From the NCBI GenBank assembly GCA_030248135.1, contig JASANC010000608.1, positions 62,001 to 126,000 of the forward strand: a stretch of DNA of 64,000 bases, read 5' to 3'. This stretch comes from Theristus sp. LFF4_11 (Eukaryota > Nematoda > Chromadorea > Monhysterida > Xyalidae). This document shows positions 33,601 to 46,900 of this stretch, piece by piece (within the stretch, counting starts at the first letter, position 1; every line of letters begins with the position of its first letter). A program made the translations under genes and the position numbers. The notes under the pieces were generated by a model. It saw only the letters and a list, made by a program, of their open reading frames with translations. It was not told where the DNA came from and did not search any database.

Positions 33601-36600
33601 TTCAATAACCCATTCTAAGGTTACATTGTTTTTCCAGTCTCACGCCTCGCTGAGTTTTCTTGTTTTTTTTTAAATCGTTGCTTCAATCTGATTTCCGTGT
33701 GTTTCGATGTTTGCCACGCCGAATGGCTGAGAACCATCGTCGTACGACAACTTGTCCACCCTTCTGGCCTTGGTGGTAGCGCGTTCGACCATTGTCTGTG
33801 CGTCGGGGGGATCGAGCCCCGCCGAAGGGTGTATAGGCACTTAATGACAGAAAACTCGACGGGCGGCCTACTCGACGGCGTTCTGTACGCTTGTCTCGGT
33901 TAGCCGTGGCTGAAAAACATTGCCGAAATCATCCAAATTGTAGAATGGTTCTCTGCATTTCGGCCTTGGCAACATCATATGCAGAAGAGCGGTGGCCTCA
34001 TCAGTGATGTGCCCGTCCTGAACCACTTGAATACAAAACTTGAACACAAACATAATCACGAAAAAAAACAATCAACAAAGCAATCAGACCTTATTGTCAA
34101 ACTTTTTGACATTTCGTTCGTTCGTATTTCGTGTTTCCCGTCCGCAGTCGCACGTGGTGATCAGCGTGCACAACGCCGTGAACGGCCGTCTCGGCACCGT
34201 GAACAGCGCCGCCGACAGCGGACGGCTGCGCGAGTTGTACGACTTCTTCCGGCGGTTGCTCGGCGGCGAATTGGTCGACGGCTACAAGCGAGAGCACAAG
34301 ATACGACTGAATTCGGACGCACTGCGACGCATCTGCGTCGTCATGATCGTTGAGAAGTCGTTGGTTGGTTTTTTCTCGTTTTTGTTCGTAATTTTTTTAG
34401 GAGTCCATTGTTTTTCGATGTTGCCGGAACAGAGTAGTAATCCTGTAACCTTGGCTTCCGACTCGGCCATGCGACCTTTCTCCTCGAGTAAATGCTGATT
34501 TTGCGTTCTCGCGGTACACAGCCAATCAGCATGTTTAATTCGAATTTTTCCGCTAAACATCTGTAATATTGTGTTTTTTTTTGGTCGGTCAGAAATGCTA
34601 TTACTGGCGGTACACAGCCAATCAGCATGTTTAATTTGAATTTCCAAGCCAAACATCTATGAGCATCGTGTTTGTGTTCATTCCAGAAATGCTGCGCCGA
34701 AGACGCCGATTTGTGTTTCGTGTTGGCGCCGATTCTCGGTGCTCTGATGCTCGACTTCAACGAATATCGCGATCTGATTCTGGCCGTTTTCTACGATCGT
34801 TGCCCGTGGACGTGTGGCAACATTGGCGGCGGCAACAGTAGTGGCGTCGGCGTCACCGCCAGCACGCTCACACCGCAGACGCTGTTCGTTGCAGAGCTAT
34901 ACTTTTGTGTTGTTGCTGTTGGTCAGTTGACGCCAATTGTCGCGCCAGTTTGGCGTCACCCACAGTTCCACGTGAACGATGGTTTTTTTGTCGTCCGAGC
35001 GATCCCGCCTCGTTCTGGAGGCGGCGCAATCGGCTGACGCTAAATTGTTGCGACACCCTGTCCGCAGTGGTGGCCGCACTGAACAACAGCAACCAGAAGA
35101 AGCGAGTTGGTCTAGAGAACGGAAAGCTCTCGCGGACTTATGAAGCGCCCTCGTGGCCTGGTGGTAGTGCGTTAGACTACAGTCTGTGCGCTCGGGGGAT
35201 CGAGCCCCGCCGAGGGGTGTATAGGCACTTAATGACAGAGAAAACTCGATGGGCGCCCTACTCGATGGCGTTCTGTACGCTTCTCTGTGTTAGCCCTGGC
35301 TAAAAACATCGCCTAAAATCACAACAACAAAAACAACAAAGCGCCCCAGCGCCATTTTTCACGAGCGTGTTTGCAGCCACCAAGATCGCTCCGGGCGCCG
35401 CCAGCGTCTCGCGATCTACCTGCGTCTGTTCGCGTGTCTGCTCGTGTCGCCGCCGGCGCCGTCCGGACTGCGGAACGCCACGGCCGGTTTCGGCGTCGTA
35501 CAGGGTGTGCAACGAGAGCCACCGTTGAGCGTCGCGCTCGCTTGGCGAGTGATGGCCAGGGTGTTGAATGCGCCGTCGCTCAACCCGATGGTCACCAGTC
35601 TCGTATTGTATGAGATTGTGCATGTGAGTTTGGGCGGGTTTCGGGTTGGGGGAAGGTCGAGGTTTGTCTCACACATGGGTGATTTCTGTCGAAATGTTTT
35701 GGATGTCTTTTATACAGCATGTTTGGTCAAACCTGTCAGGATGTCTTTATACAGTATGTTTGTTCAAACCTGTCACTTTTTTCGCAGACTACGGAGCACG
35801 CGAAGGAATAAAGAGGATCGGAGTTGCAAGACATACCGTATTACCTCTAATAAACCCCCATGGGGGTTTATTTCTTCAGCGACTTCTGGGGGTGGGGGTT
35901 TATTTTGGGGGGGGGGGTTATTTGGAAACCATTTTTAGGGGTGGGCAAAATGGCAAAAATACCTTCCATGGCAGGAAGGAAGTCGCAGAAACTTCTACTC
36001 TGCATAGAAATTTCCTTTTACAACAGCCTTTTGTAATGAAATGACCATTAACTCATAACCAGCCACTGAATTCGCTGGGTATGTGTTTCAAACAGGTTTC
36101 CAATAATCCCCCATGGGGGATTACTTTTAGGGGGGATTATTTGGAAACTTGTCTAGGGGGTTGGGGTTTATTTTTGGGGGGGGTTTAATTTTGGGGGGGG
36201 TAATAGAGGTAATACGGTATTTCGCCACAAATTGGGTATCTGGTTTCAACCAAACTCGATACATTCGTTCTTCTTTACTGTAATTCTAACATTCGCATGC
36301 GAAACAAAGTGACATGGTTGAACAGAAATACTATACGCTCAGTTCGCTGTTGTTCGTTTCCACTGTTGTTGTTCACTGGTGTCTGGCAAACCAAGGGCAT
36401 CCGAACATTACCGTTTACCAACCGTACTAAAACCACAAAAATCGTGCTTCTTCTAACAAAACTGACAACGAAAAACAACACAAAAAACTGCTTCTTTGTC
36501 AACAGATTTGCGGTTTCAAACTGTACTCCGTGTACGGTGCGCAATGGCGGAAACTGCTGTCGCTGATTTCCGTGACTCTGGTGCCGAAACTGCAACTGGC

Positions 36601-37491
36601 CGATTCGACTGGCGCCGCCGACGGTGATATCGCGAGACTGAACAGGGTGAGCCGAGCGCCGTCTCGCGAGTCGCCGGAGAAACTGATTGATCGGCGGTTT
36701 TGGGAGGGACGCTCGAATAATCGTCATCAGAATTTCGGCGCCTACTTTTATTCGTAGAACAGATTTTTTTTGTTATTGTTGTTTTGTTAGATGTGGAACT
36801 CTGTGCCTGGCGTTTTTACAGTATTTTGCCGAAAAATGTTAGTTTGAGTAACAAAACGAGCTTTGTTGTCGGTGCGAAACCAAGTTATAAATTTGTCATC
36901 CTTGATCGGCAGGGTCGGCAATAGTTTTTTTAACGAAAAAATGAATGATTTTCCATATGCACGCCAGAAGATTGTTGTTGTTTTTGTTCATGTCAGAATT
37001 TGTGATTCTCGTTTTACATCTCTTGTAGAGATCGCTTCACTGTTTTTATCTGAGGACACAGAAACCTGTTTTTTTTTGGGTTTTTTTTCGAAAAAAATCT
37101 TCTATTGTATTTTTATGGTTTTTCATCGTTACGGCAATGTGTTTATTCGTTTTAATGGATCCGTCCGTACAAACAATAAAACGTCCTAATAACGTCTGTC
37201 GGTTTATCATACACTGGCTGTGCGTCACAATCGAATAATATATCTCCATTAAATTGCTTGTTTTACTAGCAACGGAATAGCACTGCAACTTTCACACTCC
37301 AGTATCCTCGACGGCTTCCAATGCCCCTGGCTGCTGATGAGACTGATGGCACAACCACGACGAAACCTGCATGCATAACCGCGACGAAACCGTCGCCACC
37401 GCGCGTCCATCACACAACGCCGACGACCGACTCGACCGTAAATTCTCAGTCCAATTGGACTGCCAGTGGTGGAGCGTTGTATCGGGATTGA
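30618..37491 (+). CDS. GLE1: mRNA export factor GLE1 (nucleoporin)
   Basis: GLE1 binds inositol hexakisphosphate and activates the DEAD-box ATPase DDX19/Dbp5 at the cytoplasmic face of the nuclear pore to release exported mRNA. Exons: 30618-30689 (tentative start), 30788-31159, 31254-31581, 31955-32251, 33013-33422, 34148-34363, 34687 to about 34887, 35377-35623, 36506-36646, 37303-37491 (tentative, stop). The first half has a charged RLFERRQQLRRRFEAHRRKF stretch and low-complexity Ser/Thr linkers, much diverged. The C-terminal CTD is clear: SGRLRELYDFFRRLL, DADLCFVLAPI with DRCPWTC, RLAIYLRLFACLL with WRVMARVLN, then ICGFKLYSVYGAQWRKLL. Linkage between 34.9 and 35.38 kb is unresolved; a small exon near 35060 is possible. 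SINEs and a MITE occupy introns. The ATG at 30618 was chosen because it joins in phase to 30788. Confidence 0.88.
33765..33936 (+). mobile_element. tRNA-derived SINE-1 copy in GLE1 intron
   Basis: tRNA-like head with an A-box-like GGCCTTGGTGGTAG and a B-box GGGATCGAGCCCC, followed by the family body (GGCACTTAATGACAG, TACTCGACGGCGTTCTGTAC) ending near TGGCTGAAAAACATTGCC. Same family as 35148, 54536, 55165 and 59083. Confidence 0.85.
35148..35320 (+). mobile_element. tRNA-derived SINE-1 copy with (ACA)n tail
   Basis: A complete copy: GCCCTCGTGGCCTGGTGGTAG head, GGGGATCGAGCCCC B-box, body, then TAGCCCTGGCTAAAAACATC and an ACAACAACA tail (35320-35340). It lies between GLE1 exons. Confidence 0.9.
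35833..36220. mobile_element. MITE with ATACCGTATTACCTCTA termini
   Basis: A perfect 17-bp inverted repeat ATACCGTATTACCTCTA...TAGAGGTAATACGGTAT bounds a 388-bp element in a GLE1 intron. The interior repeats TAATAAACCCCCATGGGGG-like palindromes and G tracts. Similar ATACCGTATT termini are known from MITEs of other invertebrates. No clear target duplication. Confidence 0.85.
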
Positions 37492-37560
37492 TAAGTCGTT
37501 CAAAAAAAAGCAAATGGTTGAGTAGCAGTGATGTCGTGCAGCAGCGCCTGTGTCAGCTTG

Positions 37561-37720
37561 CAGTCGAACTCTAAATTATAGGGAATCAGCTGATTGGTAG
37601 GGATTACGGTGCGCATGCTTTCTGTGCAGGCATTGCTGTGGGGGCGGAGTTTAGTTTAGAGAAAGCATGCATACCGTAATTTCAACCAATCAGCTGATTC
37701 CCTATCCCTGAGTTGGATTG
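37561..37720. mobile_element. CAGTCGAACTCT-family MITE copy
   Basis: Left end CAGTCGAACTCTAAATTATA; arms GGGAATCAGCTGATTGGT and its complement; right end degraded to GAGTTGGATTG followed by TA. It sits in the short gap between GLE1 and the CASD1 homologue, so it may lie in either transcript's untranslated region. Confidence 0.8.
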
Positions 37721-37967
37721 TATATGTTTGTGACTGTGCAAGATTGCCGTCTTTTAGCCGAGTTCGAATGCACTGTGTCTTTCTTCAGTCGTGAACTGTC
37801 CCAACAGAAAACACGTTCCAAAAGCAAACGACAGCAAAACCAATCAGTGCGAAGTGCCGTTGGTGAGAATTTACGGGCGGTGCAATCGGCAGCAGCAGCA
37901 GAACAGCGACGCCAACCTGGATGAGGACAGCTGGAATTGGGCGAACAGCTTCGAGGCGTCCGGAGAG

Positions 37968-40900
37968 ATGCAGCCGGAAAAGTCGGGCAATTTCGACAAC
38001 AACAATGAAATGAAATGGAAAATGTTGCGCAATACGAAGAACAACAGCGCCGGTCGAAAAACACGACAACAACAACAAGAAGCAGAACATGATGAACTCG
38101 TAGTTGGTAAGGCGCGCCATTTTGCGACCGCACCGGAGTCGCCGTCGCTCTCACTGGCGGCGCCCGGCTTTGATCCGAGTGACTCCGATTATTTCGGGCT
38201 GTTCAATGCGAAAAACGCGAAACTGCTCGCGCTTGCTGCATTCACAGTGGTCGTCGTCTATCATTCCGTGCTGCATCTGATGAGCATTCGTGAGTGTGCG
38301 CGCTTTTGATTTTCTGATCTAAGCGGCATTCATGAAGCGTAGTTCTGTTAAAACAAACAGCTACACGACCCCATACATAAATACTGAGGTCTTTTATTTG
38401 GGTTCCGAGGCTCAACGCGTGTAAAGATGAGTAAACAGTTTCGTGAGCGACGCGGGAATACAAAATTGGTAAAGTGATCCCCAAATAGGGCCGGGGGCCT
38501 TGTCACTTTGGATATTTTTTTGAATTGCCACATAAAGATCGAAACTAGTTTCGTTTCATGTCTGCAAACACGTCGAGTCGCCGAACCTAAACAAATTGAT
38601 AATACATGAATGCTGCTTTATATTTTTGTTGTACACGATTATGCCAGTAAACGACTTGCTGAACCCAGTTGCAGAGAGCTGAGTGCAGGTCTTTGCAATG
38701 GCTCAAGCGGCCAATGGGTCGCCTGATTTTCAAAGAGGGTCATGAGTGTTTCGCATGGCATCCTTTGGAAATCAAGCTGATCCATCGGTTGATCCATTCC
38801 AAAAAAAACCTACAAAAACTGGCACGGGAAATTATCTTATTTGAGCATCGTGCTGAATACATTTTCATAATAACAAAGTAAAACTTTCAAGAACACTTAT
38901 CCAATCATGCCTGACAGGCCAAGACGCGTGCATTGGTTTACTGGAGACGGGCCGATACCAGGGCGACCACATGTGGCAACCGTACGGTTGCATGATTCAC
39001 ACGTATTCGCAAGCGTACGTCACTATCTGAACGTTTTTCAGATCTGCGCGTTTTCAGTTGTCTATTTTTTCAAATTTTTAGTTGCTCCCCCTCACCGGTT
39101 CCAGAAATCAAGGCACCAAACTCCGGTGGTTTTGTGTAGGGGTGAACGGACCCTGATGGTCCCGTAAACCAATGCTCTCGCCACAATATAATATAATGTT
39201 GTGTTTTTTGTGCGGATGTTTTAAAGGCCCGTTCATACTGACGTATGCTGGTGTACGTCGACGTACGTCAAAGGCACGTCTCCATGAACGGTAATATGCA
39301 ATAACACAAGACCTAACGTGCCGTGACGTGCCGTACATGCTTTCGTCTGTATGAACGGCAGTATACAATAACACGGGACCTAAAGTGACGTGCCGTGCCG
39401 TATACGCATACGTCAGTATGAGCGAGCCTTAAGGTCTAAAATAAGGTCTGATTGTTTCCTTGATTCAGTTGTTGATTGTAATTTCCGTGATTAAGTTTGT
39501 GTTCAAGCTTTGTATTCAATTGGTTCAAAAGGGGCACATCACTGACGAGGGCACCCCTCTTCTGCATATGATGTTGCCAAGGCCGAAATACAGAGAACCA
39601 TTCTACAATTTGGCTGTTTGCAGCGACGCCCGTGTGTGCATCGAGGCGCACCAAAGGTCGGGCGGTAAACATCGGAACCGGCCGAATCGAGGCGGCAGCT
39701 ATCTGGTCTTCATTGGCGACGGCCGCGGCAGGCAACTCTACGAACGTGTGGTTCGGCAGTTTTCGCCCGAGTTTCAGCGGACCGAAATTGTGTCCACCGA
39801 CCAAATCCTGCCGAACGACGTTTATAATGAGCGATTCTTTGGACTGAAGATTGTAAATTGTTATTGGCTGTTGGCGAAGTTTTTGGATATTTTGTTGTGG
39901 TTGTTGTTCATTGAGTGAAAAGGCTATTGCGCCAATTCAGATAGCAGCTGCATGTGACCGATGTTCAATAGCAGCAACACGTTATTCATGTCTTCTAGTT
40001 ATATTTCTGAAAACTCTGCACTTTCTTTTATGGGTGCTGTGCTGCAACTTTTTTTCACCACCCCGATTCAAGAAACCGAACTCCGGTGCTTATTGTGCGC
40101 TCGGCTAAGTGTCCCATGAGCCGTTGCCATTTTGGGTGCACATTTTCAACCTAATTATGACCAACGTAATCTCGCGCAAGTTTTGTGCGACGCGCCTTAA
40201 TAAATTCGTGAGACAGCCGTAGCACATTTCAAATTCCACAGCCACAGCCACCAAAATCCCGATATTGGTGAATCAGTTTGCTTGAAAAAAACGGAATTGT
40301 GGTGATTGGTAATCATTTTGTTCAGGGGCAGTGTGGTGTAGCAGTAGTACTACTGGACTACTGAGTTTTTTAAAAAAGCGGGTCATGGCTGGGTCTTGGC
40401 TTGACTTGTTTTGCCGTCTCTCAATTTGCGTCGAACCTTTTTTCGTTCCAGGAATACCGTTTCCACAGTACAGTAGACCAGGCGATGATCAATGATTTGG
40501 CGAGTTATGCGGAATTTGAGTCAAATAGCGCTGGTCTACCGGAGCTTCCCGGTGCGATTTCGTCTACGGATGCGAAAAACGAAAACGCAAACACCGGCGA
40601 AAGTTCGAAAACGGCGCTGAAAAACGGCGCGGCGTCGCCAAGTTTGATTGTCATCGCCACGGGACTGGTGGGTTTTTCGGTGTTGTTCACTTCGTTTTAC
40701 TGAACTTTGAACTTTGAACTTTTATCAAAATCGATCTGAACAATGGCTCTGCGGTGCAAGATGGCCCGATTGGGTTGATCATAAAACGCAAACATTCAGA
40801 ACTGTGGGACGTCGTATATAGCTTGGGTAGTCTGACATTTGAATCGTGAGTGTGCCATTGGCTGGACGAATCAGCGAAAGCAAGTCAATTCAAAAGCGGT

Positions 40901-43900
40901 CAATATGCCAAAACTTGCTTTGCCTATTATTTGCTGTTCGACTGCATCAAGCAACAGATCCATCGCTCATTGCACAAATAATCGGTTTCAGAGATTCGAA
41001 AGTACCAAACTCAAGTCGGCAGCCAATTCGCTCACTGTTTTTTTGCAGTGTTTGTCACACTTTTGTGGTTGCACAATCAAATTCGCCTATTTTAGGGTGG
41101 AAGTTTTCTGCTTGACACCAACTACAACTTTGTTGACTTCTCGACTCATCATCATTGTTTTTTTTCTTTTCAAAATCCGAAATTTTCTTTTTCCAGTCAC
41201 TCGCGAACCAATCAATCGTACCCGACGAGCAATGGCAGCAGGAACCGAAATCCACAGCAACCACAACAGCGGAATCAACGGAACAATCACCGCAACCGAA
41301 CAATGCGAAGCGAATAAACGTCGACAAAGAAACGGAAAATAATGGCGGGAATTTCAAAGTGAACAATGATGAGATAGTGCCGATCGATTTGGAAGCGCTG
41401 TTCCATTTGTCGCTATTGGAGTTCGAGCGAAATTTGTCATTTGCGCTGCCGCACGTGCAGCGACTGAGGAGAAACACGACCGTCTTGTTCATGCTACAGC
41501 CGGGTGTGGATGAGCAGAGGTTGCATTCGAGGTTGGAAAAAGTGCGGGTTTTTGTGCAGTCCATCTGTAGATTATATGCAGTTCGCTGATTGGTTGGTGC
41601 ACAGATTCGCTGATTGCTGATGCATCTGAGTCGTGATTGGTTGGTTGGTTGGTTGTTATTGGGCGGCACGATCTGTCGTCAGAGATGAAAAATCGGTGGT
41701 GGTAACCACCGGGCTGCGCCTGCCGAGGTGGTTTACCGTGGCATGCTTGTACGGCGGTGTGGCGGGGAACCGTGACGCACCCAACGCGGTGTGGCGAACC
41801 GTGATGCAAGCAGCGCGATGTGGGGAACCGTGATGCAAGCACCGCGGTGTGGGGAACCCTGAAGGCGCACCCACCGTGGTGTGGGGAACCCTGAAGGCGC
41901 ACCCACCGCGGTGTGGCGGGGAACCGGGATGCACCCACCGCGGTGTGGCGGGAACCGTGATGCACCCACCGCGGTGTGGGGTACCATAATGCACCATTGC
42001 GGTTTCCACCATGTGCACACACGCCTGCTGACGGTAAGATTTAGGGCCTGCTGACGGCCACGGTGCCCCAGACGGCGGCAAGTATGCACCACGGTTCACC
42101 ACTTCACGATCGGCAAGTGCCAATCACCCCACACCGTCGCACGGGTACTGCATGGTGCATAATGTTGGCTCCGCTCTGTATCAGCGTGCAATTTACAGGC
42201 CGAATCGAACATGGACCTTGCACAATCGACATATCGCCGCGTTGAACGCGCACACGGAGAAGATACTGTACGTTGGTGGGGTCTCGGGGTCTAAGAGTGT
42301 TTTTAGGAATGTCACATGTGAGACGTTTTTTTTTATAAAGTCCGAATGTCCAGTGGTTCAAGGACATGAAATCAAATCACATTACAACAGCAAGCGTGTG
42401 GCTTTTCATTTTCATTTCATTTATGTCATTGAAGACATTCCGCTAATGGTCGTTTGTTTTCCATTTTTGGGCACTTGTGCCTGGTTGGCATTATGAATGG
42501 GTCGGGTGAATGCCATTTTACATGCTGATCATACCACTACACAACCGCATGCTGTTCATACAACCTTAGCGGAGTTTCCTGCTCTTCGCGTAATAACAGT
42601 GTCAGTCGATTGATTTTTTTGTACAACTTTTTTTTCAGATCGTACAGTCCGATTCGCTTATGGCGGAGCGCGTCGTCGCTGACGAATGGCTTTCGAACGG
42701 AGAGCGCTAATGGACTGGCGCTGGGGCCGGTGGCGCTGGACTATGTGAGTGACCGTGACGTCACTCTCGAAATTCTTTGAATTTTGACTTTTTTTCCAAA
42801 AAATCGATTTCAATCTTAACATTCTTTGAAAGTTTCCTTAAAATTCAATATAAATTTTTGAAAGTTCCTGAGTATCTGCTCTGCGACGGCAACCAGCACC
42901 ATGTCCTGCCTATAGCGCAGCTGCGGGCCTTCTGTCTACCGTTCTGTAGGTGGAAAGTTCGACTCTCGCTGTGGACAGGAGAACACACAGGACAGCTGCC
43001 CAGTATGTTTGTTCAGGACATGCAAATCCTGTTGAATCTCTACTGCAACGACGTCGTCAGATTCGGCGACGCCACTTGCTGCGGCCGAAAAGAAGACCTC
43101 TCGCACGTGCAGCTGGTCGCGTTCGCTGCGTACGCGCTCTGGTTGGTGGGGTGGGGGGGGGGTCTAGTGTGGTAAAAGTTGTAGACGTATTTGAGGATTT
43201 TCGACTCTCGAAGGGAGCAAGACAGGAAATGTTTGCTTTGTGAATGGATGCCTTGTCATCAAAACCCGTGGGCTAGTAGGCTCGTCAGATGGGGGGGGGG
43301 CTGGTTCTGAGCTCCGTGCCGTCCTGGGCACACAGGGCACACCAGCACAGAAGCTGGCGATTTCGTTTTCGGACTAGAGGTTACCGCAAATTTACATTTT
43401 ACATGCGGCGCTCGGCTGGCGCGAAAATTCGGCGCAAAATGCTTGCCGCAGTCGCGTCAATAAACAATAAGAGCAATAAAATTCCATCGTGTATGCTGCG
43501 ATGATCACGTTTTTTGCAGCATCGGCGTCGCTTTCCTCATGCTCGTCGTTCGCATCGACCTGCAGTCGGTGTCGTTCTCGGTGGAGAATGGCGTCACCAC
43601 CGTCGCACTCAGCCCTGAACGTACGTGCTGAAACGAACTCCTAGTCTGAAGGCGGTGCACTCTGCTTGTAACACAGTAAAGGCCCGCTCATACTGATGTA
43701 TGCCGACTTACGTCGACGTACGTCAAACGGCACGTCTCCGCAATAACACAAGATCTAACTTGCCGTGCCGTACGTGCATACGTCTGTATGAACGGCAGTA
43801 TACAATAACACGGTACCTAACGTGACATGCCGTATACGCATACGTCAGTATGAGCGAGCGTTAATGTTGCACACTCGACAGACGAAACACGATATTAACA

Positions 43901-46900
43901 GTGGCGTCTGTATGTGCGTGTATGTGCCTGTGTGTTTGCTTGTGACTGTGCAACGTATTACTGTGTTGAGGTGCGCTGTCTTTGGACTCGGACGCTATGG
44001 TTGAAACTGTGACGGGACCGCACAAAGTACGGTACCCTACCGCTTTACAGCAGATCGATCTGATCGACAGAAGAAATTACTAATGAATGACTGAATTTCT
44101 CCCAGAGTTTATCCCAAAACTCAACTGTTTTCGATTGCCACTCGGTTCACTGTTTTTCTCATATCATTCATTCACCTTGATGATCACGAAGGTTGATGTA
44201 ACATCGTGCTGAGAATAATTACGGTACATGCCGTATTTTATGTGCGTATCCGTCCACAGTTTTTCGTCAGGCTTCTGATTTTACTTCGTTTAGCTGTTGT
44301 AACAAGCCGCAAAGTTTGGCTTTTCCCGGTTGGATGATGCAGCCAATCAGCATGCATGAATTCAAATTCTCTCCACTTTTTATGTCAGACTCCGCCTCGA
44401 AGTCTCGCTATCGGCCAGCGCACACATCGAAGGCAAATTCCAAACGTCGATTTTTTCCGCTAATGATCGCACTGTCAAAGTTGGCTGCGATCATGTTCCT
44501 GTTCTATCTTTGTGATCGGTGGGAGTTTGAGAGAGCTTTTTTTATAGTTTTACACTGCAACGAGGATATGGCGGTGAAGGTTTTTTTATGTGAAACGCGG
44601 ATTTGCAACGTTTGATTGGTTGTTCGATTCGCTAATTGAACCAATGGCCAAGTAATAATGTAACAACATGTGAAACAAGTAAACATCAATGCGTGATGTG
44701 TTGATTCTGACATGTGTAAATATGGCATCTGATGTTCAATGCATCGAGTTGGTTAAACCAGTCAATGAGTCTAATTCGAAAGCAGCCAATCAGCTGATTG
44801 CTTATGGTTTGCTTGCGGTTCGACTGAACCGAAATCAGCTCATTGTTCGTGAAAGATTTGTTTTCAGTGTTCCACCTTTTTTAAATCTCCGAACTTTTTT
44901 CGCTCATTTTTCGTTTTCAGCGCCGACTTTTTCATGAAGGAGAATAAATGGTTCACGTACTTCAACCTGTTCCTGCCGATTGTCTATCTGTCCGTGCTGG
45001 GCGTCTTCTTCACAGAGGACACAAACAATGTCCGTTTTCGCTTTTTTGACAAACGTTGTTTTTCCTTTTTGGCCCACTGTCTCGTCAAATGGATCTTATC
45101 GCTTGCTACTTTCATATCAATTCCGCAAATCGTAAATCCGTCCACGTTTGCGAAGATTGTATCGGTTAAATTTGGACTTTCAGAGGCAAGATTCCCAGAG
45201 TTTGGGACACAAACAAAACGTTGATGAAACAACTGATGTGCGTTGCGATTTAGTTCTGCACATCTCGATCGCTATTATTCCAGGCTCAATTCATGCCGCG
45301 CGACCAAAGCGAGGAGTGGAAGGGCGCGATGCAGCTGATCATTCTGTCTTCGCATCTAACCGGCGCCATTGAGGTGGGAAAACCGTTCTTTTTTCTATTA
45401 TAAATTTCATGAAACCAAGTACAAACGCTTTTTCTGCTGCAAAGAACGCTCTCTTAGATTCCGTGGGTATACATGATGAACCGCTGCTTGATATCGGCCT
45501 ACTTTTTTCTGCTTGGCTATGGACATTTCATGTACTTTTGGACGACGGGGGACTACAGTTTTACGAGGTTGTTCAGGGTGAGTATTGTCGTTTTATGGTA
45601 CACGTTGGTCAGATCATCTTTCCTGCTATGATATAGGGCCGCATCTTCGCCGGTTGTAAGTTCCAGTTTGAAAACCGTGCGCTCTTTATATTCTCTTTTA
45701 TTTTGCTCCCGAGACTTGATGCGCTCATAGACAGGTAAACAGTTCCATTCCATGCATAACGTCGTAATTCTAAATTGGTAAAGTGATCCGAGTCCCCAAA
45801 TAAGGCCGCGTCGCTATATGTTTCAACACAGCTATGCGTCACCAAATACTGCTTCATGAATGCCGCTTTAGTTTCTATCGCTTTTTTGTTGCTCGCAGAT
45901 TCTCTTCCGCTACAATCTGCTGGTCGCGTTGCTCTGCATCACCATGAATCGTCCGTATCAATTCTACTCGTTTGTGCCGTTGATCACATTCTGGTTCGTC
46001 ACCATCTACATCACCATGGCATGCCCGCCGCGATTGTCGAACGTGCATCTGACGAATGATAGTGAGTGGTTTGTGCGGTGATTGGTTGATTGTTGATTGG
46101 TTAGTGAATTGAATGATTGGTGGATTGTTTGATTGATTGATTGGTTTATTGAATGACTGATTGATTTATTGGTTTATTGAATGACTGGTTGATTGATTGG
46201 TTTATTGAATGACTGATTGATGGATTGGTTTATTGAATGACTGATTCATTGGTTGGTTTATTGAATGACTGATTGAGTAATGGGTGATTGATTGATTGAT
46301 TGATTGGTGGATTGTTTGATTGTTTGATTGGCTGATTTGTCAAAGGAACGACTGGTTGGTTGATTTGTCAATTGTTTGGTTGTTTGGCTGATTTATCAAC
46401 TGATAGACCGATTAAGAATTTGCTCAACCAAGCATGCTCTATCAATTTTTCCGTCGTTCGCCTTTGCAGATGTATCAATGGCCTATTTCCTGATGACGTG
46501 CAAGCTGATCGTATTATTCTCGGTGATTTCGATATTGTATCTGAGTCAGGTTTGTTTACGCTCTGCGGTGTCGTTTTGTTTGTTGAGTTTAAAATGGTTT
46601 TTCTGGTGTTGCGACTCTCAATGCAAGCAATGATCAGTGTCATGCTTGACGCGGCAATTCAAAAACTGTCCAGGTGACCCTGGCGCCTGACATTCGACAA
46701 GGGCAGTTTTGAATTGCCGCGTCAAGTCGGTAATTGTTCATTTTCTCCACTGTGTTGCAACACCACAGAAACGACATAGTAACAGTTATTCATCATAGTT
46801 CTGCTTTTCCGTATATCAGTAACTGTAACGGCCACTCGATTTTGACAATTTTTATAACATTTTTCACAAGCTAACCAATCGTTCTGGACCCCTTCATATT

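Noticed and set aside
37718..37924. An alternative first exon of the CASD1 homologue (FFSRELSQQKTRSK)
   Set aside because: It is out of frame with the exon ending at 38289 and no donor joins it in phase.
40321..40400. tRNA or SINE-2 head (TGGTGTAGCAGTAG)
   Set aside because: The A-box-like part is present but the B-box is poor and no body or tail follows clearly.
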